Source of the DNA: Heliocybe sulcata
Lineage: Eukaryota; Basidiomycota; Agaricomycetes; Gloeophyllales; Gloeophyllaceae
Reading direction: 5' to 3'
Assembly (NCBI GenBank): GCA_004369045.1
Contig: ML213505.1
Span: 1,299,849 to 1,363,848 of the forward strand
Length of the DNA stretch: 64,000 nucleotides
This document shows positions 52,801-64,000 of this stretch, one piece after another; position 1 is the stretch's first letter; each line of letters starts with the position of its first letter. The position numbers were made by a program, and so were the translations under genes. The notes beneath the pieces were generated by a model. The model worked only from the letters and a program-made list of their open reading frames with translations. It was not told the DNA's origin and made no database searches.

Positions 52801-54614
52801 CTCTTCCAGACCGGATTTGCCCGTAGAGTGGCACCCCAGCGGTTTACACCCAACGGCGCGGAATCCTTGCCCTCAAGACGTTCCAATGCCTTATCACCCT
52901 TATCGCGATCTTTGTCCCGCTTCCGCTGCTTAGTAGGTTTCCCCTTGCGGTTGAAATCGGGAGGCAAGACCTTCAGTGGAGGCAATGTGTACGATTGCTT
53001 GACAGGAGGAACCGCACGCCCACTGGGCGCAGCCGGATGCCGTACAGATGCATCTTGCAGCTGTGCTAGTGGACTAAAATCGTAGCTGGGATAATCATGG
53101 ATTGGAGACGAAGGGACCGGGATGACATATTGAACTGGTTGAATCTGTGTATCGCCAGCTAGAGGTGTTGAGACACCAGAGCTCAGAGGAGAGAACTCTG
53201 ACTCTTCCGCCCCATGGTGTACCTCAACCGGACGTCTGATAGGCCTTTGGACCACAGCGCCCTCCTCGGTGACCGGGTCCGTTCGGAGAGTATCCTGTGA
53301 AGAGTCTTGTGAGCTCATTCCGACATGTAGCTGTACCTCGTCAGATTGGAAGCTCTGGAGTGCGATCGCTCCAGCCTGCGAACTCTCCGGACTTGACCTG
53401 GGTTCTATGGCGGCGTTCCCTTCGTTTGACTGGTCTTCTGGGACACTGATAGACCCTTCGACCAGTTCGGTCATAGCCACATCTTCTTCGCTGGTTGGAG
53501 CTTGTACAGCAGTCAATGACTGTTCGTTGACTCCATCTGAGCTCCGCTCGTCTTGCTCCGAGTATGTCCGTCCTTCGCTCACTCCTGGCTCTTCCGGTCC
53601 TTCAGAAGCCATATCGTAGTTCATAGTGTCATCCTCCTGGTCGGAACCGTCGGCCTTCACTGATATCTCGTGCAAGGGGTCCTCCTCAGGTTCTACGTCT
53701 TCCTCAATCTCAGCAGCTTGCTCAACTTCAGTCGTGGATTGAGCTGCTTCTGAGACATCCCGCGCTATGTCCTTCTCTTCCTCCTCCTCCTCCTCCTCCT
53801 CCTCCTCAGGGAATGCCGGAGGTGAACGGCGAGACTGAGAGACAGTGCCACCCTGATACGAGGCGGACGAACGGTTGCTGATGAGATCCAGTTCGTCTCT
53901 ATCCTCCTCCCCGTTGTCATCCTCTTCGGACAATGCAGGAGCAAGAGAAACCTCTCTTTCACTGGCGTCAAGTTCGTCACCGCCGTGTTCAGCCGCAGGA
54001 GACACAGCGCTATCTTCAGACCGTGACCTGTCCACCTGCACCGGGGCTCCTGACACATCAGGATACTGCAGGTCTTCCTCGATCTCAGGCGAGTCAGGGC
54101 CTCCTTCAGGGACAGATTCAGGTGAGGCCGGGGGTTCGGACATAGGAGAGTCGGAGCGGGCACCTAGGGTATTCTTGGCGGGGGAGCCACTGTGTTCGGA
54201 AGGTAGCTCCTCTGTAGCGAGTTCATTGTCTGAGGATGGAAGGGGAGATAGGCAAAGGTCGAGTTCCGCCAGATTCTCAATGTTCCCTGTGTCAGGACTA
54301 CGAGATGGAGTTAGTAACTCTGCCACAGAGTTTTGTAGTAGACGTACTGCTTGCGCAAGTCAAATCTATCCAAGAATGTCTCCAAGTCTGACCCGTCTTC
54401 TTCTTCCTCTGGATCTGGGAGCATTACACCAATATTCCGCCGCCTGTGAAGCAGATGATACATCTCCCGCAAGAGTTCATTGCGCCTTTGAGAAACTGCT
54501 CTGTGGGTAGGAATAAAGCGTTTAGGTCTCGTGTTACGCTGGGGAATTTACGTTTACACACTCTAACTGTGCCACACGTTCCTCAACCTGCGGGTCGACA
54601 GGTGGCGTCGACAT
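49854..54614 (-). CDS. VID21: Chromatin modification protein Vid21/Eaf1 (NuA4 scaffold)
   Basis: A long protein (roughly 1,300 residues or more). The N-terminus MSTPPVDPQVEERVAQ leads to RRNELLREMYHLLHRRRNI, usual for Vid21. A long acidic Ser/Glu-rich region includes an 11-Glu run. The HSA domain follows (THWDYLLEEMVWMRVDFREE, KLAIAFDLACAAVDWH), then a second acidic region, then a Myb/SANT domain (YPWTANEDSLLKSLADKFPN, NWQLVAECFNSS, CYERWCTKWG). The C-terminus is Gln/Pro/Ala-rich, ending AQYPQQ. HSA followed by SANT is diagnostic for the platform subunit that assembles the NuA4 H4/H2A acetyltransferase; the HSA binds actin-related proteins. Introns are short. The first junction near 54540-54600 is uncertain in phase. 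Confidence 0.92.
53781..53807. repeat. (CTC)9 trinucleotide repeat inside VID21
   Basis: Nine perfect CTC units on the plus strand, read as GAG codons on the minus strand. With adjacent GAA/GAG they give an 11-residue glutamate run in the acidic region of Vid21. Length variation between strains is plausible. Confidence 0.9.
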
Positions 54615-55189
54615 AACCGCCGATACTTTGAGCGTCCTTCACCAAAGGTCGTCTCGCTGATAGCTAACACTGCTCCAGTGTCTCGTCCGATGCGGCTGCA
54701 ATTATTCGGGATATTTGTGCAGCAGAGAGGAAGAGTCACGCTAGCTCGGAACGGTTCGTTCGTCGATCTTCTGGATCTGAACTAACTGCTTCCAAGAAAG
54801 GCAATGTCTCAGACATGTATGTTCTACAGGAGTGGCACGCCGCCACACGACTTATACCTTGTAATACACAGAACTCATGGCCGGTCGCTGCAGTATTGTT
54901 GATTAAGGATATATTGATCCAAGCGAACTGTACCGTATGGTGCCAAACGTAACGTCTACAGGCTATTCGACCAGCGCACCTTCATGTGACCCAGCATCAT
55001 GCAAAGTTGATAGTTACCGACAGCATTTAACCGTGATTATGGGTATAGAAGACGTGGGATGCAGATGATACATTGAAGAAACAAGGAACAAGGGAAAGGG
55101 CATGAAAAGAGTGACCAAGCCGGTGGGGGAGAGCATCTGATGTGCTAGTTGTCCAACGTCCGAATAGTCAAAACATGAAGTCCGCACCG
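54615..55189. other. Intergenic region between VID21 and SMI1
   Basis: About 575 bp upstream of VID21 and downstream of SMI1. Nothing recognisable is seen. Confidence 0.4.
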
Positions 55190-57347
55190 TTAGGCCGCGT
55201 CTTTGATACTGCTAGTCGAGTCCTTTTTCCGCTTTCCTCCATTTTGTCCAGTTTTCTTCGTCGACGAAACACTGCTATTCTTCTTTCCGTGACCCTTCTT
55301 GCGCGACGTGGTGGAGTCGTTTGAAGCAGGGGTCGCGGACGTCGAATCGACTGCCGCAGAATCACTATCAAGTTGCGTGTCTCCGTTCGCAGCCGAGGCT
55401 GGTAGTTCTTCCTCACTTGTTCCAGATACGCCGCCTCCTCCTAACCTGATTGTTGCAGTTTCATCCTTGTCATCGTTTTCAGCGGTCTCGAGCGCCTCCA
55501 GCGTATCGGGGAGAGGCGCGCTGACCGAAGCCTTGCTGGGGGAGGCGGTTGGTTCCAGCAGTTGAGCCTCCAGAGCAGGAGCAGGCTCTGTGAGCAAGTC
55601 CGTGATATCTGCCATTCCGGAGGACGGAGCAGGAGGGGTAGTCGCCGAGGAGCTGACGCCTGACGATGCAGACGGTGATGTAGGCAAAGGCACGAGAGTC
55701 GCCTCTAACGAGGCATTCACAGGATCATTCGCGGCAGCACTTGGTGAGGCCAGCTGTGATCGTGCAAGGGGCTGTCTCGGTGGAAGATCTGCCTCCTTCA
55801 TCATCATACCCTGACCGCTCTCTAAATCGTCGTTTAATGGTGATGAAGGGGTTGAATCGGGAGATGAAGGGGTCGACAAGTCATCTTGTGTCGGAAGGTC
55901 AACAGGTCGAGGCGCAGGGGGTTTGGTGACGGATATCGTGGGCACTACTCGTGGGACGGCAGGCTTATTCACGCTGACTTTTTCGACTCCATTCGGTGAA
56001 GGTCCAAGCTCCGGTTTCTCGTCAATATCAGCCAGCACAGGTATAGGGACCTCAGCGTCTGACTGTTTGGCGAGACCTCCTGCTAAGTCGATGACCGATT
56101 CCCGACGCTGACGACAATGCTTAATACACGAGTCATACTATAAAAGCTGACACCTACCTTGCCCTTCTCCGCAGACGGAAAGAGAGTTTCCTCAGTTACT
56201 TGGCCAGACTCTAGCCATTTCCTGACGCTTCTGTCCGCCCAAGCCTCCAAAACGTTCCATCCCCGGTATTCCCCAGTCAAACGCAGCCCTCCAGATCCGG
56301 CGTCTCCTCCTGCATCTCCTGAACCACGGCCACTACCGTCATAGAAGTAGCTTCCGTAGCCAACGTCGTCTTCACTACCTTCGCTGCCTTCATTCTGGTT
56401 GCCCAGCTCGAACCCTTCTCCACTCTCGAGTTCTTCTACGAAGCTAGCAAGCCACTTCGCCCAACCGCTGGGCCCTTCTCCTCGCCACATCACAACCTTT
56501 GTGTCAAAGTCCCGACCGAATATGATGACTTGCCCCGGGGCACCCCCTTCAGCAGGGTTAAGGTCGATGCCAAGATAGTTGCCAGCTTTATCGGCCACTA
56601 AAGGTATCCAACCCTTATTGGAGTACTCTCTCCGAACATAATCTGGGGGTACTGAATGCATCGATTCCCGTAGCTTTGGGTTCGCACCAGTGTTTGGGTC
56701 GTCATCAACGTCTCTCCAGAACCGCCACTCCTCCAGCACTTCCTCCAAAGGAAGTAGTGTCAAGCCAAAGAATAATCCCTCGGAGCAGCCTGCTGACGAT
56801 TCCGGCTCCTGCCCGTCACAGACAAGATACGACTCCCGGACGGGCGCTGGTAATTCAAAGCCGAATTGCATCTCAATCTGAGCTAGATCTTGGGGAAGGA
56901 TACCATAATTCAGCGTATCGCCCAGCTCCGGGTACTCCTTTGTTAGCCATGTCTGGAGACGCTGCCATGTTTGAGCCAATGGCGCATATGGTGGCAAAGG
57001 GGACAGGGGTTTGTTGTGGATAGGTAGAAGCGATGAAGGCCGTGAGCGTGAACCGCCAGCACTGTCGTATGTCAGTTAGTCTGTTGTCGTATCCATGCAT
57101 TCGGAAGTAGGACATACGACGTCGGTAGATAATCGTATATACTTCCTGCTGATGGCGGAGGGTACGTATAGGGACTTGAGGCGGTCTCCGGATCTGGGGT
57201 GTAGGGAGCGTCGGTTCTGAGGGGTTCCGAATGATTAGGGAAAACAGGTGAAGAGGTCGGAAGAGAGAAAGCCTCGTGAGTAGAGGACATGGCCTGGTTC
57301 TTCCGCCTGGAGCTGTCCGATGAGAAAAGAGATGTAAACCAACTCAT
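55190..57347 (-). CDS. SMI1: Cell wall assembly regulator Smi1/Knr4
   Basis: Three main exons. Exon 1 (start 57347) reads MSWFTSLFSSDSSRRKNQ, then a Pro/Tyr-rich linker to IYDYLPTS. A 51-nt intron joins to AGGSRSRPSSLLPIHNKPL. The SMI1/KNR4 domain follows: TWQRLQTWLTKEYPELGDTL, GFELPAPVRESYLVCDGQE, GLFFGLTLLPLEEVLEEW, WIPLVADKAGNYLGIDL, QVIIFGRDFDTKVV and WAKWLASFVEELE. The C-terminal 280 residues are disordered, Ser/Pro/Ala-rich and end in Lys-rich SSIKDAA. In yeast Knr4 links the wall-integrity MAPK Slt2 and calcineurin and controls beta-1,3-glucan and chitin genes. The trp-start order and domain length match fungal members. Confidence 0.93.
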
Positions 57348-57842
57348 GGTACTTGTATTTCGGCGAGCTCAGGGACGCGCCAGCAAGACACTCGGCAGAC
57401 GTCGCAACAATGAACGCGTGGTGGAGATCCACTCGGTAGCGCTGGCTGTGACGGCGAGAAAGCTGCAACTGCCCTTCTCGAGTGCTGCACTTCTTCGGCT
57501 GGGGCGGATATATATAGCCGCACCCTCCGACGGTCCTGTTGAAGAAAGCAGAATGAAGCTATGCCAGTATAGCCTACAGTAGAACAGAGGAATAGCCTAG
57601 CATGCGCCGTGTAAGTGTGTGCAGGTACTGTCAATGAACGGGATAACACAGTCCGTTGTAAACCGTGGTAACTTGCCATGCGGATGAAACACGATTGCCC
57701 GACGACGCGCTCATCACAACGGACCGCATGGAATTCACGCTATTACCAAAAGTACATCTTTTCATTACGGAGAGATAGTGCTAATAAATACACGTGTGAT
57801 GATACTCGATGACAATGATCCCAATGCACGTAATCTCCACAC
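57348..57842. other. Intergenic region between SMI1 and SCOT1
   Basis: About 495 bp with the SMI1 promoter and the 3' flank of SCOT1. No gene is recognised. Confidence 0.35.
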
Positions 57843-59983
57843 TCAGAATCTCCCAAGAGGCTCGCGAACAGTGAACTCAGCCTCTGTCTGCGCCTTGACG
57901 TCCTCCAGAGTGAGTTCCTCAGCGATCTCAATCAACTCCAAGGTGCCCTTCTGGCGATCTACGTTGAAGACAGCCTTGTCCGTGATAATTTGGCTGATAG
58001 CTCGAGCACCAGTGAGAGGTAGCGTGCACTCCTTGCGAACCTTCGGGGTACCGTCCTTCGCGGTATGCTGCAGCACGGCGATAACCTTGGTCTTATCAGG
58101 GTTCGAGACGAGGTCCATAGCTCCACCAATACCTGAAGGGTCCAAGATCAGTATTGACTCCGCTGCGCGTCTGCGCATGACGTACCCTTGACGAGTTTCC
58201 CTGGAATCATGAAGTTGGCAATGTCACCAGCCTGGGACACCTCCATAGCCTATTGAATATCGATATCAACGTCATATCAGACATAGAGTGTGTGGCGAAG
58301 ACGTACACCGAGGATCGAAACATCAACGTGGCCGCCACGAATCATCGCGAAAGACTCAGCCGAATCTGAGAGACAAAAGTAAGCGGCAAGAAAACGAAAG
58401 CGCATGATGATTCTCATACCGAAGACCGATGCACCGGGCAATAATGTGACAGTCTCCTTGCCAGCGTTGATAATGTCGCTTGAAATAGACCAGTAATAAG
58501 TAAGAGAGCGTCACTTCGCCGAGAAGATACTTACGCATCAAGCTGCTCCTTCGTAGGGAACGGACCCATACCGAGAATACCGTTCTCGCTCTGCAGCCAG
58601 AGGTTGACACCAGGTGGCATGTGCTCCGTGACCAGCGTAGGAACACCGACACCAAGGTTAACATAGAAGCCATCACCGAGTTCCTTAGCAGCCCGCCTCG
58701 CAATCTTGTGCCGCCATTCCTTGCTTGCCTTCGCGTCGTTGGCAGCAGAATCTTCATGCTGCGCAGATGGATCAGGCGCAAGTGTCAAAATCTCGATTTC
58801 CTTCTTTTCCGTGGCGGGGACAATCCGGTCGACATAGATACCAGGCAAATGGATGGCGTTCGGCGAGAGAGAACCGACGGGAACGATGTGCTCAGCCTGT
58901 GCAAAGATGGGGATTAGCACAGGGAGGCTCTATGGATCCCAAGGGTTGCATACCTCGACAATAGTCAACTTCGCATTCCGTGCCATGATCGCGTTGTAGT
59001 TGTTAGCGGCATATCTAGAAGGCAGGATTACTCTTTACTGATCTGGCACGACCCACAAGAAACTTGCCTGAAGACGCAGTTACCAACTTCATCAGCCTTC
59101 CAAGCGTGAACGAAAGCGACATCTCCCGCGATGGCAGGCTCCATGACGTATTTGCGACCATTAAAGACTCGGCTTTCTTTGCTGTTACCGTTGATCAGAA
59201 CACCGTTCTTCATTCCACCAGGCTTGAACCGTATAGGGATGGTACCGCTCTCGACCGGTGACGAGGCACCAGTGGGAGTGAAGAAGGCGGGAATGCCGGA
59301 GGCATGAGCACGCATACGCTCGACCAAAGTACCTTGAGGAACGAGCTCCAAAGAGAGCTCGCCGTTCAAGTATGCAGCCTCAATCGCTTTGTTACTGATT
59401 GGCTATCAATTCAGGGATCAAAAGTGGATTTGATTGATTCTACTTACGACCCGAGATAAGATATCATCAAACGGTCGAGCTGTCCACTGAGTAGTAGTTT
59501 CACTGCAGGATTGATTAGGACGAAATACATCTCCTTATGCTATGTAAGACGTACCCAAGCCATGTTCACCGAGACCAGCATTGTTCGAAACAGCCGTGAG
59601 GTCCTTGACCTCTTTCCGTTTTGACAGTGCAGCCAAGAGAGTTTCTAGACGGAGGTCGGCTTAGACCTCGACTCTCTGCGAGAGCAATGTTGAACAAACC
59701 TGGGATTCCACATAAACCGAACCCTAGACACCAAAACGGGTTTGTCAGATACAACTCGGTAGCGATGGCATTTGTGGAGTTAAGACATACCTCCGCTCAG
59801 AATCATGTCTCCGGACTTGACATCCTTGACTGCCTCGTCTGCAGAGTCCCAGACCTTTTTCTTCTTGGGCAGGGCGGCCTCGACAGGGGTACTATACCAC
59901 CTAATCCGCAAAGACGTGAGGCGCGACGCGCGCAGAGCGGGCAGCGGCCTACAAGTCGCCGCCTTCACAGCGAGCATGGCCAT
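57843..59983 (-). CDS. Succinyl-CoA:3-ketoacid CoA-transferase 1 (SCOT), mitochondrial
   Basis: Transfers CoA from succinyl-CoA to acetoacetate. The N-terminus [20 protein letters not shown] is a basic presequence followed by [17 protein letters not shown]. The A part has [48 protein letters not shown] and [14 protein letters not shown]. The B part has [18 protein letters not shown], the catalytic Glu in [15 protein letters not shown], and [18 protein letters not shown], ending EPLGRF. Alpha and beta parts are fused in one chain as in eukaryotic SCOT. The ATG at 59983 is chosen; the frame is open further up but without an ATG. Neighbour of a second SCOT 425 bp upstream on the same strand, so the pair is a tandem duplication. 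Confidence 0.95.
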
Positions 59984-60407
59984 GGTGGTGGTGGAGGGCA
60001 AGTGCGGGGTCGTGCGGGGTATCGGACGCCCGTCCTATTGGAAGTATGATGTCCGAAGAAGGCACCTTTTATAATACCCACCGAGTTCTTCGGTTTACAC
60101 GGTCCAGCCGAGGAGGATTGCTCGGGTCATGGATGAAGCAGAACGGCAGGGCGTGCAGTGAAGTGGGTGCATATCGGGGCAAAGTCGCGCCGCCATTGGC
60201 TGGGCAACTGCCCCGGTGTCACGTGGAGACGCGCCTCGCGCCGAATGTCCGCGACGCGTCCTATTAACCCCTATTAAACTCCGTAATACGACCGGAAAGC
60301 TGCAGTAGAACGGGCATAGTAACAAAACATGCTGCATGTATTCATAATAAAGAGACAACTGTGTGATGATACAGACTTCCATGATGTCTACTAGTACCTG
60401 GCCATTC

Positions 60408-62406
60408 TCAGAGCTTCCCCAGGTTGCTCCTGACCTTGAAATCACAGCCCGTCTTGGCCTTGACCTCCTCCAGCGTAACACCATCAGCAAGCTCAATTAG
60501 TTCGAGCTCACCCGCAGCTCTGTCCACTTCAAATACAGCCAGGTCGGTGATGATCATACTGACCGTCCTAGCACCTGTCAGTGGCAGCGCGCACTCCTTC
60601 AAGACCTTCGGGCTGCCATCCTTTGCACAGTGCTCCAGGACCGCGATCACCTTCGTCTTGTCGGGATTGGACACGAGATCCATCGCACCTCCAATACCTA
60701 CAAAGGATGTCAAAACGACGAAGGCACGGCCAGCACCGGCTGGTGTGGACGCACCTTTGACAAGTTTCCCAGGAATCATAAAGTTCGCAATGTCACCGAC
60801 TTGCGAGACTTGCATAGCGCCGAGGATGGCAACATCGATGTGGCCACCGCGGATCATGGCAAATGACTCGCTCGAGTCTGCACGAAACGATTAGTAAACG
60901 CCAAACGAGCCAACCTCACCGCACACGCACCGAATACCGACGCGCCAGGCAGGAGTGTAACCGTCTCCTTGCCAGCATTAATGATATCCGCGTCCAGCTC
61001 AGCCCTCGCCGGGTAGGGGCCCATTCCAAGTATACCGTTCTCGCTCTGCAACCAGACGTTCACGCCAGGCTCCAGATGCTCGGGCACAAGCGTGGGCATC
61101 CCAATACCCAAGTTCACATAGAACCCGTCCTTGATCTCCTTGGCTGCCCTGCGAGCAATCCGGTGGCGCATGTCCTTAGCAAGGTCTTTCGAAGAGGTCG
61201 TTTCTGACGGCTGCGTCCTGTCGACGGCGACGGTCTCGATCTCGATCTTCTTCGACGTGGTGGCGGGAACGATGCGGTCGACGTAGATGCCTGGTAGGTG
61301 GATCGCGTTGGGCGAGAGGGAACCGACCGGTACGATATTCTCTGCCTACTCAGCGATATCAGTAACCCCCAGCAGGAGTAAAAAGGAGCACTGACCTCTA
61401 CGATCGTCAACCTCGCATTCTTTGCCATAACAGTGCTAAAGTTGTTTGCCGTATACCTACCAAAATGCCCTCAACAATGCCGTTTCACATCCGGGACATG
61501 CAAACAGCACCCACCTGAACACGCAATTCCCCACCTCGTCCACCTTCCACGCCCTCACGAGCGCCACGTCCCCCTGGATCGCAGGCTCCAGCACATACCT
61601 CCTCCCGCCAAACTCCCGATGCTCCTTCTTATTCCCCTCCACTTTCACACCGGCCTTCATCCCACCCGATTCATACCGCTGCGGGATAGCGCCCTGCTCG
61701 ACGGCGGTGGACGCGCCTGTAGGGGTGTAGAACGCTGGGATACCCGCTGCGCCGGCGCGCATGCGTTCGGCCAGCGTACCCTGCGGGACGAGTTCAAGCG
61801 AGATTTTGCCGTTGAGGTACATGGATTCAAAGACTTTGTTTCTGTGGAGAGACAATGTGCTATGAGCATATACACTGGCAAAGCAACGATGAGGCGTACC
61901 CGCCGATGTAGGACGCGACCATCTTGTCAATCTGACCTGTCTGGAGGAGCTTGCCTGCACGCAGGGGGTATTTAATGATGGTACATTACTGTCACTAAGC
62001 AGATGGTGCACATACCGAGTCCCAGCTCCCCGCTTCCTGCATTATTCGAGACAGCGGTCAACATCTTCACCTCCGACCTCTTCGCCAATGCCTGAATCAA
62101 CGTGTCTATAGCATACCCGTTCAGCATTCAATTACACTTTCTCCTGTCACAAACGAACGCACCCGGTGTGCCGCATAACCCAAACCCTGCATACCCATGT
62201 CAATGTCAGGAATGAGTGAGAGTACAGATACACGCACCTCCACTAAGGATCATATCCCCCGCCTTCACATCCTTAACAGCCTCCTCCGCACTGTCCCATA
62301 CCTTCTTCTTCTTCGGCAGCGCCGCCTCCACAGACGAGGCATACCTCCTCCCAGCAACGGTCCGCGCAGCAGCACGTCTCCCCAGCATCACAGTAGTACT
62401 CAGCAT
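60408..62406 (-). CDS. Succinyl-CoA:3-ketoacid CoA-transferase 2 (SCOT), mitochondrial
   Basis: Same domain order as SCOT1. The presequence [20 protein letters not shown] leads to [18 protein letters not shown]. The A part shows [42 protein letters not shown] and [14 protein letters not shown]. The B part shows [18 protein letters not shown], catalytic Glu in [33 protein letters not shown] and the end RSNLGKL. All catalytic parts are intact. The presequence and the linker ([17 protein letters not shown]) differ most from SCOT1. An intron between LVKG and IGGAMD happens to be in frame and open. Fungi generally use SCOT/ACH1-type enzymes in acetate, ketone-body and propionate handling; two adjacent active-looking copies suggest different expression or acyl preference (inference). 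Confidence 0.95.
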
Positions 62407-62837
62407 CTTGGCCAGCGATGTCGAGAGGGCTGGCTTCAGCTATCGGAGTCCCGGGAAGGCGTGTTTATATTACAGCGAGACGCTGCATAATATGTTCAAG
62501 CCCCCCACTGGACAGGTGATGCCGTCCGAGTGACCGCCTTCGTGTAGTGGCCATGTCGGGATAAGGAAACTCGCTTTACGCTTTCGGGTGATGGGGCGGG
62601 GACGCTCGGGTTTCCTAACTTATCACAGACATAAGTTGCTAAAAAGAACAAATGCATCACACAAGCCAGGTAGTCGTCCTTGCCGACGTTCAATATTGAA
62701 AGCCGGTTCCAAAATTACGTCCAGACTCTGAACACATTTAGTATACCATTGCTAATGCGCGCCCAAGTTCCAAAATCCGAATGGAATGAAATACATTGAA
62801 TCCGGGCCTTTACTTGGCCCTTCCTCACCAGTCTCCC

Positions 62838-64000
62838 TCATCTCCTCCCACCAGGTCTCTTCGGCCTCGCAAACCCTCCCGCGCCCCCCTGCGGCTGAGC
62901 CTGCGTGCCCTCCTTCTTCTCCTCCCCTACCTCACTCCTCACCCACGCCTCGCTCACCTCCCCGGGCTCGCTCGTCTCCACCTTCCTCCCAGCCACATTT
63001 GGAATCAGCTGCTTTGCGGCGGTGTAGACGGATGAGGCACCGGAGGAGTAGAGCATGCGGTGTTTGACGGGAGAGGAGGAGGGGCAGGAGTAGATGAAAA
63101 CGGTCGGTGAGGGGAGGGCGAGGAGCGCATAGCCTAGAAGCAGGGGTTAGCAGAGAAGAGGAAAGCTGCAGATGCGGTGCTTACAGGGTTCTGAGGCGGG
63201 GAGGGCGGAGCTTAGATGGGAGAGGTCGATGTCGGACGAGCTCTTCAGGAGGAGGGTCTCAGTTGCCGGGTCGATCGTCTAAAGAACCAACAGGATATGA
63301 GCGGGATCCCGATTCTGAATGGTCCTCACACTTACCAGAATAACCAACCGACTCGTCTCCGCCCCCGCCAGTCCTTTCACAGCCTCCTCAACCTCGGGCC
63401 CCCAGTTAAAGCCCACACCCGTGCCAACGATACTCGTCCTGACCTGGCTGCCGCGGTAGGCCACCCCGCCCTCTCTCTCAGCAGCCTTGATGTCAGCCAT
63501 CTCCTTCTCCCTGGGACTCATCGGCTGCGGGGCGGCGAGGTGCCGCTTGTGCGCCAGGTAGGCTTCGGGGGTGACGTCGGATTTGGAGGTGGCGAAGAGG
63601 GAGTCGGTGAAGGAGGTTGAGCCAAGGGATTTGGTGAGGGAGTTGCGGGTGGAGGCGTACAGCATCTAAGTAGTCCATGAGGATATACTTCTCAGGGGAA
63701 TGGTCTATATCCTCACCTTGTCTCTCACTTTCGCGGAATCGGGGACGTAGAAGATAGCGAGCCACTCGGTTGCAGGATCGTCCAACCTTGCAAGGACGTA
63801 GGCAGGTGTGTTCTCATCCAATGCGTTCTGTAGGATAGACAGATCCTCTTCTAGCGAGCCTTGGACGACGTAGGAGGTATCATGCACAAGGGTCTCTGAT
63901 GAACGACATGAGAATCATTGTTGAATATAAGAGTTGAAGAGCGCGACCGTTCTGGATGGAGATCTTGATGAAGCGGACATTCCTAGAGTCGACGGCAGCA
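62838..64000 (-). CDS. TWF1: Twinfilin (5' end beyond window)
   Basis: Two ADF-homology domains joined by a linker. The first runs from the window edge: AAVDSRNVRFIKISIQNET, then VLARLDDPATEWLAIFYVP, DSAKVRDKMLYASTRNSL and LGSTSFTDSLFATS. The linker has RHLAAPQPMSPREKEMAD. The second domain has GGVAYRGSQVRTSIVGTGV, WGPEVEEAVKGL, PTVFIYSCPSSSPVKHRM and LYSSGASSVYTAAKQL. The end is GFARPKRPGGRR, a basic tail like the capping-protein/phosphoinositide-binding tail of twinfilins. The protein binds actin monomers and filament ends in cortical patches. Introns are near 63885-63940, 63667-63717, 63280-63330 and 63133-63182. Only the N-terminal 25 or so residues lie beyond 64000. Confidence 0.93.

Noticed and set aside
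53875-54510. 211-codon Ser-rich plus-strand ORF opposite VID21
   Set aside because: It mirrors the acidic Ser/Glu-rich coding region of VID21 and crosses its intron; no independent motif.

Overview
This is nuclear DNA of a filamentous basidiomycete, most likely an agaricomycete (inference). It is gene-dense on both strands. Genes are cut by many GT-AG introns, mostly 45-65 nt, often with a CTAAC/CTGAC-like branch site. The proteins are typically fungal: Sog2, Smi1/Knr4, Vid21/Eaf1, a Sec66-type translocon subunit, a membrane-anchored GH5 glucanase and a GPI-type GH16. I see no rRNA, tRNA, CRISPR array, secondary-metabolite cluster or recognisable virus-like element.

Layout. 1-120: end of a BRCT protein (+). 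602-2095: PKA catalytic subunit (-). 3240-9182: a roughly 1,900-residue Ser/Pro-rich disordered protein (-). 9541-10260: a three-unit degenerate tandem repeat whose first unit carries a 146-bp inverted-repeat insertion. 11385-15685: USP7/Ubp15 deubiquitinase (+). 15911-16813: SEC66 (-), sharing a 267-bp divergent promoter with citrate synthase 17081-19253 (+). 19766-21134: unknown protein with a Gly/Pro-rich tail (-). 21487-23628: cytosolic HSP70 with heat-shock element, CCAAT and TATA (-). 24291-26839: PP2A B56 subunit (-). 27431-30548: secreted PhoD-type phosphatase (-). 31796-35131: SOG2 (+). 35740-37255: GH16 glucanase (+). 37616-39936: amino-acid permease A (-). 40661-40999: small IF1-like ATPase inhibitor (+). 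41393-44252: GH5 exo-beta-1,3-glucanase (-). 44253-47306: gene-poor stretch. 47307-49650: permease B, paralog of A (+). 49854-54614: VID21 (-). 55190-57347: SMI1/KNR4 (-). 57843-59983 and 60408-62406: tandem SCOT genes (-). 62838-64000: twinfilin, N-terminus beyond the window (-).

Two themes recur. One is cell wall and morphogenesis: PKA, Sog2, GH16, GH5, Smi1 and twinfilin. The other is mitochondrial acetyl/succinyl-CoA metabolism and energy: citrate synthase, two SCOTs and IF1. They look like scattered housekeeping genes, not a co-regulated cluster.

The most unusual feature is splicing. Hand-splicing against conserved motifs requires microexons of 5 nt (GH5), 6 nt (the same one in both permeases) and 8 nt (PhoD), and a GC-AG intron in citrate synthase. 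No previously undescribed multi-gene system is evident. All exon boundaries were placed by eye from splice signals and family motifs, so junctions not marked as motif-supported are provisional.
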